The notes: generated from the sequence alone by a model not told the origin. A stretch of 55,309 nt of DNA from Rhizaria sp. SCN 62-66 (GCA_001724265.1 MEDY01000186.1:1-55309); one strand, 5' to 3'. Positions 43,951 to 55,214 are shown, counted from the first letter of the stretch. Numbers and translations are program-made.

Positions 43951-44634
43951 ATGCCCGCAGAGCCGACACCTGAAGAGATTGAGCAATGCCGACCGGAGGA
44001 CATTGTCTACGAGACCTACAAATGCGAGGAAGAACTTGCCGAGCTCACTGCTCTTGTTGACAAGGAACTTTCCGAGCCTTATTCCGTCTTCACGTACCGC
44101 TTCTTCGTCAACTACTGGCCCAAGCTGACGATCATCGCGCGCTTTAAGGGCGTTGCCGTGGGTGTCATCATGGCTAAGATCGAGCCCGACATCAAGAACC
44201 GCCGCCGTGGGTACATCGGCATGCTTGTCGTTGACCCCCGCTACCGCGGCAAGCGCATCGGCACCAACCTGGCGCGTCTGGAGATCGTCTCGATGCAGCA
44301 GCAGGGCGCTGACCTCATCGTGCTCGAGACCGAGTGTACCAACCACACCGCGCTCAAGCTCTACGAGCAGCTGGGCTTCGTGCGCTCCAAGCAGCTCAAC
44401 GCCTACTACATGAACGGTGCGAGCGCGTACCGGCTCAAGTTCTGGTGCCGCCACTACCCCGGACTAGGCGCGGACGGCGACTATGTGGAGGAAGACGAGG
44501 CGCGTACTGCCGCCGAAGCCGCTGCCACTCTGACCGCCAGCGCCGCCGCCGCCGCTACCGCGGCGACTGTCACGGACACGCATATGGCGCAGGATGCCAC
44601 CGCGGTCGCTGCGGAGCCCGAGGCTGCTAAGTGA
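43951..44634 (+). CDS. NAA30: N-alpha-acetyltransferase 30, catalytic subunit of NatC
   Basis: 227 residues, ending in TGA. The GNAT fold spans about residues 20-170. It includes the NatC-specific LSEPYSVFTYRFFVNYWP, then RRGYIGMLVVDPRYRGKRIG, which contains the acetyl-CoA-binding R/Q-x-x-G-x-G/A loop (here RGKRIG), followed by VLETECTNHTALKLYEQLGF and the NAA30 tail AYYMNGASAYRLKFW. NatC acetylates N-terminal Met followed by hydrophobic residues, cotranslationally at the ribosome, together with auxiliary subunits NAA35 and NAA38, which are not in this window. The C-terminal 50 residues are an Ala/Thr/Glu-rich extension absent from typical members. The ATG at 43951 lies close upstream of conserved sequence and begins the GC-rich codon pattern. 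Confidence 0.94.
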   Translation: MPAEPTPEEIEQCRPEDIVYETYKCEEELAELTALVDKELSEPYSVFTYRFFVNYWPKLTIIARFKGVAVGVIMAKIEPDIKNRRRGYIGMLVVDPRYRGKRIGTNLARLEIVSMQQQGADLIVLETECTNHTALKLYEQLGFVRSKQLNAYYMNGASAYRLKFWCRHYPGLGADGDYVEEDEARTAAEAAATLTASAAAAATAATVTDTHMAQDATAVAAEPEAAK

Positions 44635-45137
44635 ATGTCAGCTGCATTCTCCGTATGCTGTTGAAACTGTGTGCTTGATGAGGTATGTTCCAAGTCTAAT
44701 CAGAGTATATATTTTCTGCATGTGGACTGTATTACTCTGTCTGGCCAATCGAGCGCTGGTGTTATTAACGTGAGTATGATTTATCTGGGTTGCTTGCATG
44801 ACAAAACAACAAACATGCGCAATGTTTCTTGCATCAGTGCTGTGCACATGAGCTTAACACAAACGCGAACCAAGGAAATACATTACACTCTAAACCTACT
44901 ATTATGTTCACAAAATATATGTATAACACACAGTCACACGACAGTTCCACGATATAGTAAGGGGTACTTGTAATAAGAAGAGATAGTGAGGCTTAAAAGA
45001 AAAATGACTTTTCTCGTCGCCTTCGCGCAACGCAAAGCGAGAGGTGATAAGAATGACAATCTTAACAGAGATTAAAAAAAAAAGACAAAAATGAAAACAT
45101 GCACATGCATGAACAGATAGCGCTAAGAGTCGCTATC
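44635..45137. other. Convergent intergenic region
   Basis: About 500 bp between the 3' ends of NAA30 and the 972-residue gene. AT-rich, with an A9 run near 45075. No gene or structured repeat is seen. Confidence 0.5.
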
Positions 45138-48100
45138 TCAGAGCCTGTCAACTGCGGCAACAACGATACCGTGCAGCAGCGCACCGACGCCGAGCGACGC
45201 CGCGCCCAGCGGGCCGCCCGCGCCCGCCGCACTCTGCCGCTGCTCCTCAGCCGCCACAGCCGCAGCAGCGCCCAGCAGCGCGGCGCGCGCCTCCGCGGCC
45301 CGGTGTCCGCTGCCCTTGTTCGCGGGCGCATACTCTTCCCAGTGCAGCACGAGTCCTGCCAGCGTGAACGCCGCCAGCGCGTAGCCGCCTTCCTCACGCA
45401 CCGCAGACTCGCCCGCGTCCGCCAGCCAGCGCACCAGCACGTCCACCAGCACGCCCGCGTCGCTCGCGTACAGCAGCCCCAGCGCGGCGCCGCCGGTGAT
45501 CCCCGCGGCGCCGGCGTCAAGCGCTGCGGCGGCCGCGGCGATGCGTGCGGAATCAACGCGCGCCGCGCGCAACAGCGCTCCTTTCTCGGCCACAGCGCCC
45601 GCGAGCGTCACCTGTCCTGGGGCCTCGCCAGCGGCCGGCGCGGCGCTCGCGGCGGCCCGCAGCGCCGCGGCCGAGCCCAGACCGGCGGCCGCAGCGGCAG
45701 CGTCGGCGGCGAGTGCGCCCGCGGCGAGCGCGGCGACCTCGACTGTCGCGCGCGCGGGCGAGCCGGCGGGCACGACGCTCTGCAGCAACAGCGCGAACGT
45801 GCGCACAAGCGCGGCGGCAGCGGCGGGCGCGGCGGCAAACGTGGGCGGCGCAGACGCGGCGTGGTTGAGCTGGCTGATAAGCGCCTGCGACAGCGACGAG
45901 GTGGTCAGCGGAGGCAGGTAAAGCTGCGTCAGCGTCGTCGCGCGCAGCAGCGGCGCGGGCGCGGAGGCAACGTAGCAGCGGTGCGGCGCGAGAGGAAGCC
46001 CGACGCCGCCGGCCAGCGCCAAATCGGTGCTGTCAACCATGGTAGCGAGCGAGTAGAGCTTCGTGGCCACAGTCTCGCCCGCGTTCGCAGCGGTGAGCGC
46101 GCTGGTGACCGTGGCGGCCTCGCTGATGAGGCCTGTAACGACGCCCTGCAGCAGCCCCAGTGCGGGGCCCGCGCCCGCAGTCGTGTCAGCCGCGGCGCCT
46201 AGCGCCACGAGCGCGGCAACGGCCCCGTCGAAGACAATGCGAGTGCCATGGGTCAGCAGTGGCGCCAGAGTGACGCGCGCGACGGCCGCCAGAGTGGCCG
46301 CGGGCCAGCCGAACAACGAGCCCGGGACGCGGGGCAGCGCGCCCGACGCGACGCCCGCGCGTTCGGCCGACGCTGCGGCGGAGAGCAGCGCCAAAAGCGA
46401 CGCAGCGACACGGGCGACGGAGTGATCGAACATCTCACGGCGCTCCGCAGCGGGGCGACGCGCGAGCGCGCGCGCGCCGGGCACAAGCAGCTGCGAGCAC
46501 GCCGCGGCGGTGCGCGCACCCGCGGCGCGGTTGGCGGCCTTGGCGCGGTCGCGGGTGAGCGTGGCGACGTGTTTGGCGGAGGAGTCATCCTCTTCGTCGG
46601 CGTAGAACGCGATGGCCGCCGGCAGCAGCGAGCCCACCAGCGGCGGGAACGGCATGTCCTCGCCCATCCCGTCCACCGAGTACGGCGCCGCACCGCTGGC
46701 AAGCGCAACGCGCGCCGCAGCGGCAGCGGGACTGTCGTCGCCGTCCTCGTGCGCGTCGTCGCCGCCATCGTCGTCGTCGCCGGAGAAGTTGTAGGGGCTA
46801 TAATCCGCGCCCGTCGCCGCATGTACGGCCATGGCCTCGGCCAGCAGCGTCGCCTCGGGCAGCACCGACACGGCGTGCGCCAGCGCCCCGCCGCGCGCGC
46901 CCGCGACAGCGCCAGTGGCGGCAGCGACGGCGCCGGCGGCGGCAGCGGGCGTGGCCTTGGCAAGCGCGAGCAGTGCGCGGTGGGAAGCGATGTTGGCGCC
47001 CGCACTGGCACCGCCAGCCGCCGCGTCCGCCCCGCTGCCGCCACCGGTGGAAAGCGCGGCCGTGGCGTACGCGGGCAGCCAGCGCACGAGCACGGCCGCA
47101 AGCGGGGCCTCGATCGCAGCAGCGCCGGCCGCGGGCGCGATCGAGAGAGTCGCGGCGGACAGGAGACGCGCGGTGGCCGCGGGGGCCGCTCTCAGTACAG
47201 CGTCGAGCAGCTCAGCCGCGGCCGCAAAGACGTCGTGGTCGCACCACGCGGACAGCGCGGCACCGCAGTCGGCCGCGGTGGACGCAGTGGCGGGCAGCAG
47301 CGCGGTCGAGGGCACCCACTGGCCTGCGAGCGCGTCGTTGTCACCGCTCGAACACAGTGTATACGCGCCCATGGCGTGGCCAACAGCAAAGAGGCGCGCG
47401 CGCTCGCTCAGCAGCGCGTCCTCCGCCGTGCCCTCGACGAGCGCAGCGGCGTCCACGGACACGGATGAAGCGGCGCCAGCGTTGGCAGCGGCGGCAACGG
47501 CGGCGGCGGCAGCGACAGCGGCGCGCGCGCCCGTGGGCTGGGAGTGCAACGCGTTAAAAGCGGGTGCGGGCGCGGCGGGGAAGGGCGCGGCCTTGGCAAG
47601 CGTGAGCGCGGCAAGGCGGAAGAGCAGCGCGTTGTCCGCGAGCGCGAGCGCGGCCGCGACTGGCACCGGCAGTGAGCGCAGGGGGAATGAGAGCAGCGAG
47701 ATAAACGAGGGAAGAGGGATCTTCAGTGCAGCGGAGAGCTGCGCAAGCTCGGACTGTGCCGACGTCGCGGTGGTGGGCAGGGAAACGTTGGGGATAGAGC
47801 ACAGGTTCACACGGTTTGCAGTCGCAGCGGCGGCCGAGGCGGCAGCGGAGGGCGAAGCGGGGGGAGTTGCGCTGCTGATAGAGATTGACGCGAGCAGGCA
47901 CGCAAGCTCATCGGCAGACGCGGCGGACTTGGCTGCAAAAGCGGGCGTCAGTGAAGAGCGCCACGCAAAGACGCTAAAGAAATCGGCGAAATAAAAGAGT
48001 CACAGAAGTGGATACACGGCAGGCGGTGATGAGTCTGATGCGATCTGGCGCCGAGAGAAGCAAATCGGAAAATGGGGATTATGCACGTACGCAGCAACCT

Positions 48101-48173
48101 CAGCGGGCGTAAACGGAAGGTCAAAGTCATGTTGTGTGGCAATATCCCACATAGAAGCGGTGGAACCCGACAT
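45138..48173 (-). CDS. Ala-rich helical protein of unknown function
   Basis: Exon 1 is 48091-48173 (MSGSTASMWDIATQHDFDLP...) and exon 2 is 45138-47973, encoding 972 residues that end in TGA. Without splicing the frame meets TGA at 48000-48002. The donor GTACGT at 48085-48090 and an acceptor TTTCTTTAG at 47974 remove it and keep frame (phase 2). Exon 2 has no ATG for well over 150 codons, which supports the upstream exon. The protein is Ala/Leu-rich throughout, with many short amphipathic helices. This suggests an alpha-solenoid (HEAT or ARM-like) scaffold, with an acidic loop near residue 400 (DDDDGGDDAHEDGDD). No catalytic motif and no known family were recognised. The long Ala content makes domain recognition by eye unreliable. 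Confidence 0.72.
47974..48090 (-). other. Intron in the Ala-rich helical gene
   Basis: 117 bp. Donor GC|GTACGTGCAT, acceptor GATTTCTTTAG|C, with a pyrimidine-rich end. It removes an in-frame TGA. Confidence 0.75.
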
Positions 48174-49274
48174 TATGTGGATACAGGGAGTCTGTCACGA
48201 AGCGAAACGAAAAAGAGCAGAGGGTGAGAAACTGGGCATTTTATCAGGGCGATTTGAGAGCATAAAACAACATTTATGACGGCTGTGATATTTAAAATAG
48301 ATAAGCCATCAGTATTATATGTCGGAACAAGCAAAAACAGGCGCATCTACGATGCATCCAGCGTAGTAAACTAACTTATGCAGAAAGATACCAACCTCCT
48401 TGCCCGACGCGCCATGTCGCAGTGCGAGTTTGTGGTCAAAAACGATAGTTCAACTTATACGCAATCGGGTAGTGGTAAAGTGGCAATGATAGCATGCATC
48501 TTGTCGTATTTAAGAAACAAATTTAAGAAACAAAAATTGTCGTAATTTATTCAAATCACACTCAGACTCGGGGGCGTAACGGGAAGAAAATGCGGAATCG
48601 AACTGAAAAATATTAAGTACGCATGTGTGTCATGAGAAGTCGATGCAATCACTCAGTGCAAAATGAGAAGGTGAGACTTTTAAAAAGACAGATGTCACAC
48701 AGAAAAGTAATCAGGAATGAAAATTAGAGAAAAGAAAACACAGGTTGTTATGTCACATCACATCAACAAAAAGAGCCATTACGCCGAGTGACAGCAACTG
48801 TCGTCACCTCTGATGCATCGTGAGAATTGGTGACGAGAGCGCATTCAGAGTCAGGTCAAACCTCCCGCGCAGGCGTGTAAGGTTCAATGCTAGCAGCAAC
48901 ATAACGCCAATTGAGGTATAACATAAAAAGAAAAAATGCCATGGTGCCAGTGGCCACGAGCACAGGCGTCGTAAAAAGTCACTGGAAGAAACAATCACAG
49001 ATAACAGGCACAGAATGAATAGAAGAGGGAAACGAGAAGATACAAAATCAGTCACAAATAAGCCGATGTAGATAATGATGCACATTAAGGCAACGGAGAA
49101 CGTGTTTTCAGTGTCTTTCCGTGCTCGCGCACAAGTCGACTCACTCGCTCACAGAGTAACGCTGCCAACAATCAGTCCAAGGTGACGACGTTGTCAGAAA
49201 GAAAATAGACGTATCACGTCATCGTGTTCACGTATGGTATACTTAGAAACTCGAGAAAACGTGTGCGTGTGCTT
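48174..49274. other. Intergenic region upstream of the helical gene and downstream of the ABC gene
   Basis: About 1.1 kb, AT-rich. It should hold the promoter of the Ala-rich helical gene on the left and the 3' flank of the ABC transporter on the right. A short direct repeat AAGAAACAAA occurs twice near 48510-48535. No tRNA, conserved exon or mobile element is recognised. Confidence 0.45.
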
Positions 49275-52200
49275 TTACCGCTTGCTGAAGTTGAGAACGG
49301 AGATGGCGATGAGTGCGAGAATCTGCACGACGGCAACAAACAGAACCATCCAGCCAACAGCGTCGCCGAATCCGTGGAATCCGAAGCCAAGGTATTCAGA
49401 GATGAAAAGCGGCAGCGGTACCTGCACGGGCTGTTGGTTCTCAACCATAGTAATGAGCGGACCGCACATGGGAAGCGGCGAACAGTCGCCGACTTGAGGC
49501 ATGATGAGCGCCTCAGTTGCGTGCGACAGCGGGAGGATGCGGAACAGCCAAACCCAACCACGCGGGAGCTTGGGATACGGCAAGATAAGTCCACTGAAAA
49601 CCAGCAGCAAGCCGAACGAGAGCCCCTGATAAATACCAGCAGCGCCCATATTCGGTGTGCCAGCTGCGAGCAGGTTGGCGATCGTGAGATACACAAGGCA
49701 GATTAGGTAGGTGATGAGATAGTACTGCCAGAAGGGCGCACCGGTGCTGAGGTCGACAAGGAAGTACGACGGCACCTGCACCAGGAAAGTGGTGAGAATA
49801 CACCACAACATATCGTTGAGAATCGTCGTGAGCGACCACAGCGCCGGGGCGTACATCTTGCTCGCAGACTCGCGGTACAAAACGGCGCGGTTCTGCATGT
49901 AGTGCGGCAGAGCGGAGGAGCCGTGGACGAGGGCACCGAAGTTACACGATACGAGAATCGCGCCCATGAGCGAGATGGCGTCGGACTGGGTGCTAACACG
50001 CGAGTTGAGATCGAAGTACACGAGACCGAAAAACACGGAAATGAGAGTCACGGTCACGAGACGTGTCAGCATCACAGGCGAGTTGCGCCAGTAGCCGTTG
50101 AACGTGCGTACAAAAACGCGGTACAGCTTGTTGAGCGGTGTACCACGCTCGGAGATTACCAGCGGCTGGCGCTGCGTCGGTAGCGGGAAAAGCGTGCGAG
50201 TCGAGACATGCGACTCGGCGTGGCTGAGGTGGCCGCCGACCGACGGCGCTGGCTCGGTGGTTCTCGCAGTGCCCGCGCTGAGCACAACGACGGTATGCGA
50301 CATCGCGCCACCAGCAGCCGGCGCAGCGCTGCTACTGCCAACGGCAGAGCCAGAGCCGTCCTCCGCCTCCCCGTCCTTGTTATCGTTGGCGCTGGCAAGC
50401 TCGGGATTCTCGGGGATGTCCGGCAGAGGGGAAATGAGTCCGGCGGCGGCATTCGCCTCGGCCTCGCTGCCGATGTCGGACTTGCCCGCAGACGCAACCT
50501 GGGCAGGCGCAGCCAGAGCGGGGGCCTTGGTGGTGTTCTTGTCGGCATCGCCGTCACCAAGGGCCTCGACGTCGCGGACAATAGCGCGGGCAACCGTGAG
50601 CTGCTTCGAGTTAGCCCAGGAGGACTTGAAGCGCTCCAAGATCACAGTCGGGTCGTCGAAGCGGCCGGCCTGCTCGATACCGGCCTTGGCGGCGGCAGCG
50701 GAGGCCTCAGCACCGGACGCCTGTCCAACACCGCCTTCCTCGAGCATCCACGAAGCCGGGTTGCAGCGGGGCGGGCAGGGCGTAACACGCGGGATGGACT
50801 CGATGTACGGGATGAAACGGCGGCAGCGCTTGCCGAGATCGCCGAAGAAGATCTGGTGGCCACCAGGCGCAAGCAGCACGAGACGGTCAAAGAGGTAGAA
50901 AAGCTCAGCCGACGGCTGGTGGATGGTGCAGATGACGGCACGGCCGGAACGCGCGATACGGCGCACGACGCGCATGACGGTCTGCGCGGCGCGGGAGTCA
51001 AGGCCCGTGGTGGGCTCGTCGAGGAAGAGAATGGCGGGGTTGGCGACGAGCTCGCAGCCGATGTTGACACGCTTGAGCTGCGAAGGCGAGAGACCGAGCA
51101 TACCAGCGCAGCCGATAATGTTGTCACGGATGGGAGTCAGCTCGAGAATGTCCATGACTTCGTCAACAATGCGCTCCTTAATCTCGGAGGACACGGAAGC
51201 CGGCAGACGCAGGTGCGCGGCAAAGGCAAGGGTCTCGCGAACAGTGTCATAGGGGAAAAGCGAGTCAAACTGCTCGACGTAGCCAGCATAGGCAGCTATG
51301 GCCTCGGCGGTCGCAGCGTGACCATTGAGCGTAACCTTACCGTCGATGATACCAGTGTTCTTGCGGCCAGCCAGCACGTCGAGCAAAGTGGTCTTGCCGG
51401 CACCGGAGGCACCCATGAGTGCGGTCATGCGTCCAGGCTCAGCATAACCCGTGACACCCTGCAGCAGCGGCTTGTCGACCGTCTGGCCGTGCTCACCGGG
51501 GATCTTAACCGTGTAGTGCAGATCGTTGAACGACATCCACATCGGGGTAAACGGCAGCGCCTCACGCAGTGTCTTCAGCGTGTCCTCGCCAAACGTGGAC
51601 GAAGCAGCGCGGGGGAGCGACGCGGACGACGCGTTGGCAGCGGATGCGGAGGACGGCAGACTGGAGCCGTTGGCAGCGGGCGGAGGCAGTGCATTGACAG
51701 AATCAATGGCAGCAGTGGACGCGGCAGCCACGGAGCTGGGGCTGGCGACCATGCCCTGAGCAGTGACAGCCGAGACAGTGCTTGAGACGTGGCCATCGAC
51801 GTCACCATAGGAGTACGGCATGCCAGAGAGGACAGAGAACTCGCGCTCATCGTTATCAGCCTCAGCACGGGCGTGGAACGCAGCCTCAGCGGCGCGCTCC
51901 TCCTCGCTCTCGAGCTGCTCCTCCTCGTCCTCAACACGGCGCGTACCAATGGACGACGTGTAGTAGGGCTGGCGCATCATCAATGCGTGTGCAACGAGCA
52001 TGATCACGGTGATACCGATGAGGTAAAGCACTGCGAAACCAATCCACTTGTCGCCAACGCGGAAGTCAAGCTCAGCCATGTAGGCCTCACCGACAGTGAT
52101 ACCGGCGTCGGTGATCGCGCTGTAGCGGTCAGACATGAACTCGATGTTGGCCATGGCACGGATAGTCCACGCGAACGGGCAGAGCCACATGATCCAGCTC

Positions 52201-54536
52201 ATCCAGATCGGCATCGCAGACATGGAAACAAAGAAACCAGCGAGAATCATAAAGATACCGACACTAGGCCCGCCCAGCGCAGACGCGGTGGCCTCGGCGG
52301 GGAAAAGCACAGTGATGAAACGGAACCACACGGACATATTAAGCGCCTGCGTGATGAGGATACCGAGGTAAGCAAAGAAGCACTCCGCGGTGGGATTGCA
52401 GTCGGACATAAAGTACGCGGAGACGGAGATGAGCACGCATTCCGTAACGAAGACGGGGATTGCGACAATCGCTGTCGAGCCCACGTAGGACCAGGTAGAG
52501 TAAAAACCAGCCGCTGTTTGGCGGTAGACGATGCGAGAGTTCTGGCAGGAGATAGGCAGCTCGACAGCGTTGAAGTAGGCGACCTGTGCGACAATGACGA
52601 CAAGCATCGCCGTACGCAGCAGGAAATCGGCCTCGGTCAACTGCCAGAACATCGAGCCGAAGATGACACCGATAATCGCGGCCTGAATCAGACGCGGCAG
52701 CAGCACGTCGGTGTTGCGCACCACAGACACGGCCTCGCGCCACAGCACGAGACGCAGCAGCGCGCTCTCGCTGTGGATGCCACCGGCCTTAAACGCAGCG
52801 CGCGCGGCCTCGGACGGCATCAACGACGCATGCTCAACCGCAGTATCAACAGCGGGCATGGCAACAACAGCAGCAGAGTCGCTGTCAGCAATAGCCGCGG
52901 CCTTCTTGGCGCTCGCGACGGCAGAGTCAATCTGCAGCGCGGCCTGGGGGAACGCGGCCTTGACCGATGGCAGCATCACAGCGTACGTCGGGGACGCGGT
53001 GAAGTGCGCGATCATGGCGGACGTCGTGGTGCAGGGCGCGGCCGCGGGGGCGAGCGCGCCGCTGGCGACCTGGCCGGCCGCGGGGGGCGCGCGCTCGAGG
53101 CGCTGGAGAGCGGCCTTAGGCTGGGACACGCAGTCCATGAGGAAATCGCAGATGTCGACGTCGGCGGGGCAGTGGAAGCCCATAGCCGCAAGATGCGCCT
53201 GCGCGTCCTCGCGGGGACCGTGGTAAACAATCTGCGCGTTGGACATGATGATGACATCATCGTAGCACGCGAAAAGCCCCGGTGTGGGCTGCTGCGCCGT
53301 GGTGACGACAGTACCGCGGGTACGCAAGGCCCACTGGCGCAGGGAACGTGTGATGTCCTCCGCGGTCGCAGAGTCAAGACCGTTGGTGTACTCATCGAGG
53401 AACAGCGCGCGCGCGTCGCCGACCATCATCTCGCCCACAGTCACGCGGCGCTTCTGACCGCCGGACACACCGCGGATGAGGGCGTTGCCGAGGATCGTGT
53501 CCTGGCAGCCCTCGAGACCGAGCATCGCGAGCGCGGCGTCCACGCGGGCAGGGTCGTAGACAGAAGAGGTACAGCGGTGCGCAAAATCGAGGGTTTCGCG
53601 CACTGTCAGCAGAGGCATGTGCTCATCGACCTTTGGCGAAGAAAAAAAAAGAAACATTATGAAAAAGCACAGAAAGACGAATGAGATTGTGTTGCTTGAA
53701 GTTATCGTCGTATTGATAGATGATGCGCGTGCGATAAATGAGTAAAAATAGTTGGAATATCCTGTAAAGACACACGAACTGTAACAACTATGATATGAAA
53801 ATTGCGTTCCACATACCTGGTCGACGTATTGGCATAGGCGGCGGATGTCGCAGCCCTCGGCAGTGGCTTGCGCCATAGAACGGCCGTTGTAGCGCACGCC
53901 AACTGCGTCGTCATCGGCGTCCAGCGGCAGCTTCTGCGCCAGCGCCTTAAGGAACGTCGACTTGCCGTGGCCGGGCGGGGCGAGCACGAGGGTCATGGTG
54001 CCGGGACGGATGCAGCCCGTGGCACCAGTAAGGCGCGCGAAGCTGTGGTGGCCAATGCCGCTCGCGCAACCGTTGGTCATCTGCGTGGCGAGACGCTGAA
54101 TGGGAGCGATGAGCGTCTCGACCTGGCCCGCAGTGTCGGAAATCTCGACAGAGACAGCGAGGTTGTGGTACGTGATCGTCAGGTCAGGCATGCCCGCACT
54201 CGCGTCGGCAACAGTGTGCGCCGCGGCGTTGGCGCTTGGGGCAGCGGTAGTGGACGCGGAAGCCGTAGAGAGCGAAGAAGTGGCGGGGATAACGGCCACG
54301 GTGGCAGACTTGAGATCAGTCATCTCGATCTCAGTCGTCTCGCCCTTCTTGATATCGGTCTCCTTATCAGCCGCGACGACAGTGGTAGCCGCAGTCTTCG
54401 CCTCCTGGGGGTCAGTAGCAGCAGGCTCATTCGCCTGCTCCTGAGGCGCGGGCACGCTGGTCTCAGCAACGGCAGAGTCGGTTTCGGGGCCCGGACTCGC
54501 GGATGGGGCAGGACGCTCCTCGGGAATCGACGACAT
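49275..54536 (-). CDS. Full-size PDR/ABCG-type ABC transporter
   Basis: Exon 1 is 53817-54536 and exon 2 is 49275-53630, encoding 1691 residues that end in TAA. Domain order is NBD1-TMD1-NBD2-TMD2, the pleiotropic-drug-resistance layout. NBD1 has Walker A PPGHGKSTFL (about 190), signature VSGGQKRRVT (about 297) and Walker B ALFLDEYTNGLDS (about 318). NBD2 has Walker A GASGAGKTTLLD (about 985), a weakened signature LSPSQLKRVNIG (about 1092), Walker B AILFLDEPTTGLDS (about 1110) and H-loop CTIHQPSAE. Each TMD has about six hydrophobic helices. The NBD1 Walker A lysine is present, unlike in fungal PDR pumps. Such proteins export lipids and hydrophobic compounds at the plasma membrane. The N-terminal 110 residues and the linker before NBD2 are Ser/Ala-rich. 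The start is the ATG at 54534-54536; the adjacent upstream TTG is not used. Confidence 0.92.
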   Translation of the reverse strand: MSSIPEERPAPSASPGPETDSAVAETSVPAPQEQANEPAATDPQEAKTAATTVVAADKETDIKKGETTEIEMTDLKSATVAVIPATSSLSTASASTTAAPSANAAAHTVADASAGMPDLTITYHNLAVSVEISDTAGQVETLIAPIQRLATQMTNGCASGIGHHSFARLTGATGCIRPGTMTLVLAPPGHGKSTFLKALAQKLPLDADDDAVGVRYNGRSMAQATAEGCDIRRLCQYVDQVCGTQFSYHSCYSSCVFTGYSNYFYSFIARASSINTTITSSNTISFVFLCFFIMFLFFSSPKVDEHMPLLTVRETLDFAHRCTSSVYDPARVDAALAMLGLEGCQDTILGNALIRGVSGGQKRRVTVGEMMVGDARALFLDEYTNGLDSATAEDITRSLRQWALRTRGTVVTTAQQPTPGLFACYDDVIIMSNAQIVYHGPREDAQAHLAAMGFHCPADVDICDFLMDCVSQPKAALQRLERAPPAAGQVASGALAPAAAPCTTTSAMIAHFTASPTYAVMLPSVKAAFPQAALQIDSAVASAKKAAAIADSDSAAVVAMPAVDTAVEHASLMPSEAARAAFKAGGIHSESALLRLVLWREAVSVVRNTDVLLPRLIQAAIIGVIFGSMFWQLTEADFLLRTAMLVVIVAQVAYFNAVELPISCQNSRIVYRQTAAGFYSTWSYVGSTAIVAIPVFVTECVLISVSAYFMSDCNPTAECFFAYLGILITQALNMSVWFRFITVLFPAEATASALGGPSVGIFMILAGFFVSMSAMPIWMSWIMWLCPFAWTIRAMANIEFMSDRYSAITDAGITVGEAYMAELDFRVGDKWIGFAVLYLIGITVIMLVAHALMMRQPYYTSSIGTRRVEDEEEQLESEEERAAEAAFHARAEADNDEREFSVLSGMPYSYGDVDGHVSSTVSAVTAQGMVASPSSVAAASTAAIDSVNALPPPAANGSSLPSSASAANASSASLPRAASSTFGEDTLKTLREALPFTPMWMSFNDLHYTVKIPGEHGQTVDKPLLQGVTGYAEPGRMTALMGASGAGKTTLLDVLAGRKNTGIIDGKVTLNGHAATAEAIAAYAGYVEQFDSLFPYDTVRETLAFAAHLRLPASVSSEIKERIVDEVMDILELTPIRDNIIGCAGMLGLSPSQLKRVNIGCELVANPAILFLDEPTTGLDSRAAQTVMRVVRRIARSGRAVICTIHQPSAELFYLFDRLVLLAPGGHQIFFGDLGKRCRRFIPYIESIPRVTPCPPRCNPASWMLEEGGVGQASGAEASAAAAKAGIEQAGRFDDPTVILERFKSSWANSKQLTVARAIVRDVEALGDGDADKNTTKAPALAAPAQVASAGKSDIGSEAEANAAAGLISPLPDIPENPELASANDNKDGEAEDGSGSAVGSSSAAPAAGGAMSHTVVVLSAGTARTTEPAPSVGGHLSHAESHVSTRTLFPLPTQRQPLVISERGTPLNKLYRVFVRTFNGYWRNSPVMLTRLVTVTLISVFFGLVYFDLNSRVSTQSDAISLMGAILVSCNFGALVHGSSALPHYMQNRAVLYRESASKMYAPALWSLTTILNDMLWCILTTFLVQVPSYFLVDLSTGAPFWQYYLITYLICLVYLTIANLLAAGTPNMGAAGIYQGLSFGLLLVFSGLILPYPKLPRGWVWLFRILPLSHATEALIMPQVGDCSPLPMCGPLITMVENQQPVQVPLPLFISEYLGFGFHGFGDAVGWMVLFVAVVQILALIAISVLNFSKR
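53631..53816 (-). other. Intron in the ABC transporter gene
   Basis: 186 bp. Donor GACCAG|GTATGT, acceptor TTCTTCGCCAAAG|GTC, phase 0. Splicing joins CQYVDQ to VDEHMPLLTVRETL, which matches the continuous family sequence. The intron is stop-free in the exon frame and would insert 62 hydrophobic residues if retained. Confidence 0.88.
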
Positions 54537-55214
54537 CAAAGCGCGATACGGGCGAACCTACATGAATAACAAACAGAATTGTGAAATAGAGTGAGTTGGG
54601 TGCCTTAAATGGCATTTCAGTGAATGGCAAAGCGTGGTATCTAGATTTTCCGCGATTGTGCCAGGGTAGGCGAAGGTAACGCTGCCTGCGCAGCTGCGCG
54701 GTGGTTTTCAAGAGCCATACAAACGCAACGAGAACAATGACACTAAAGAAATAATTATAGTCACTTCGTATCCAAGAGGCACGCATCTGCGCTTCGATAC
54801 AGTGCATGGTGCAAGCACAGCAGAAGAATGCACTCCACAACGAACTTGTGACGTGGTTTTCAAGCGGGTGAATCCAACTCAAAATACTCGTCCACAGATG
54901 TCGGCCTAACTGTAACCAAAAAGAAATTCAGATGTAAGCGTACTTAACATTGCGCATTTCAAAACTGGAATCAAGCAAGACGATGTGCGCAAAGCAGGGT
55001 GACGAAGGAGGAGCATCTTGTCCGTGGCGAAAGTGGCACCACACTCCACACACTGACCAACCAACCGACGGACCACCGCCTCCACAGCATTTTCACGAAC
55101 CGAGAGAAGATGACATTCCGCGAATAAGCAGTCGATTGAGGTGGAGAACGGGGATGAAAGAGATGATTTGCAAGCTGGAATGTATGTATTGTGAAGAAAA
55201 ACAGGGTAAGCACT
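54537..55214. other. Intergenic region between the ABC transporter and uL2
   Basis: About 680 bp containing the ABC transporter promoter (left) and the uL2 3' flank (right). Mixed composition; no gene or repeat is recognised. Confidence 0.5.

Noticed and set aside
48000-48002. In-frame TGA in the Ala-rich helical gene as a second recoded stop
   Set aside because: A consensus intron (donor GTACGT, pyrimidine-rich acceptor, frame kept) removes it, and six other genes end in TGA.
48804-49085. 93-codon hydrophobic minus-strand frame downstream of the ABC transporter
   Set aside because: AT-rich codons unlike all real genes here and no conserved pattern; likely 3' flank of the transporter gene.
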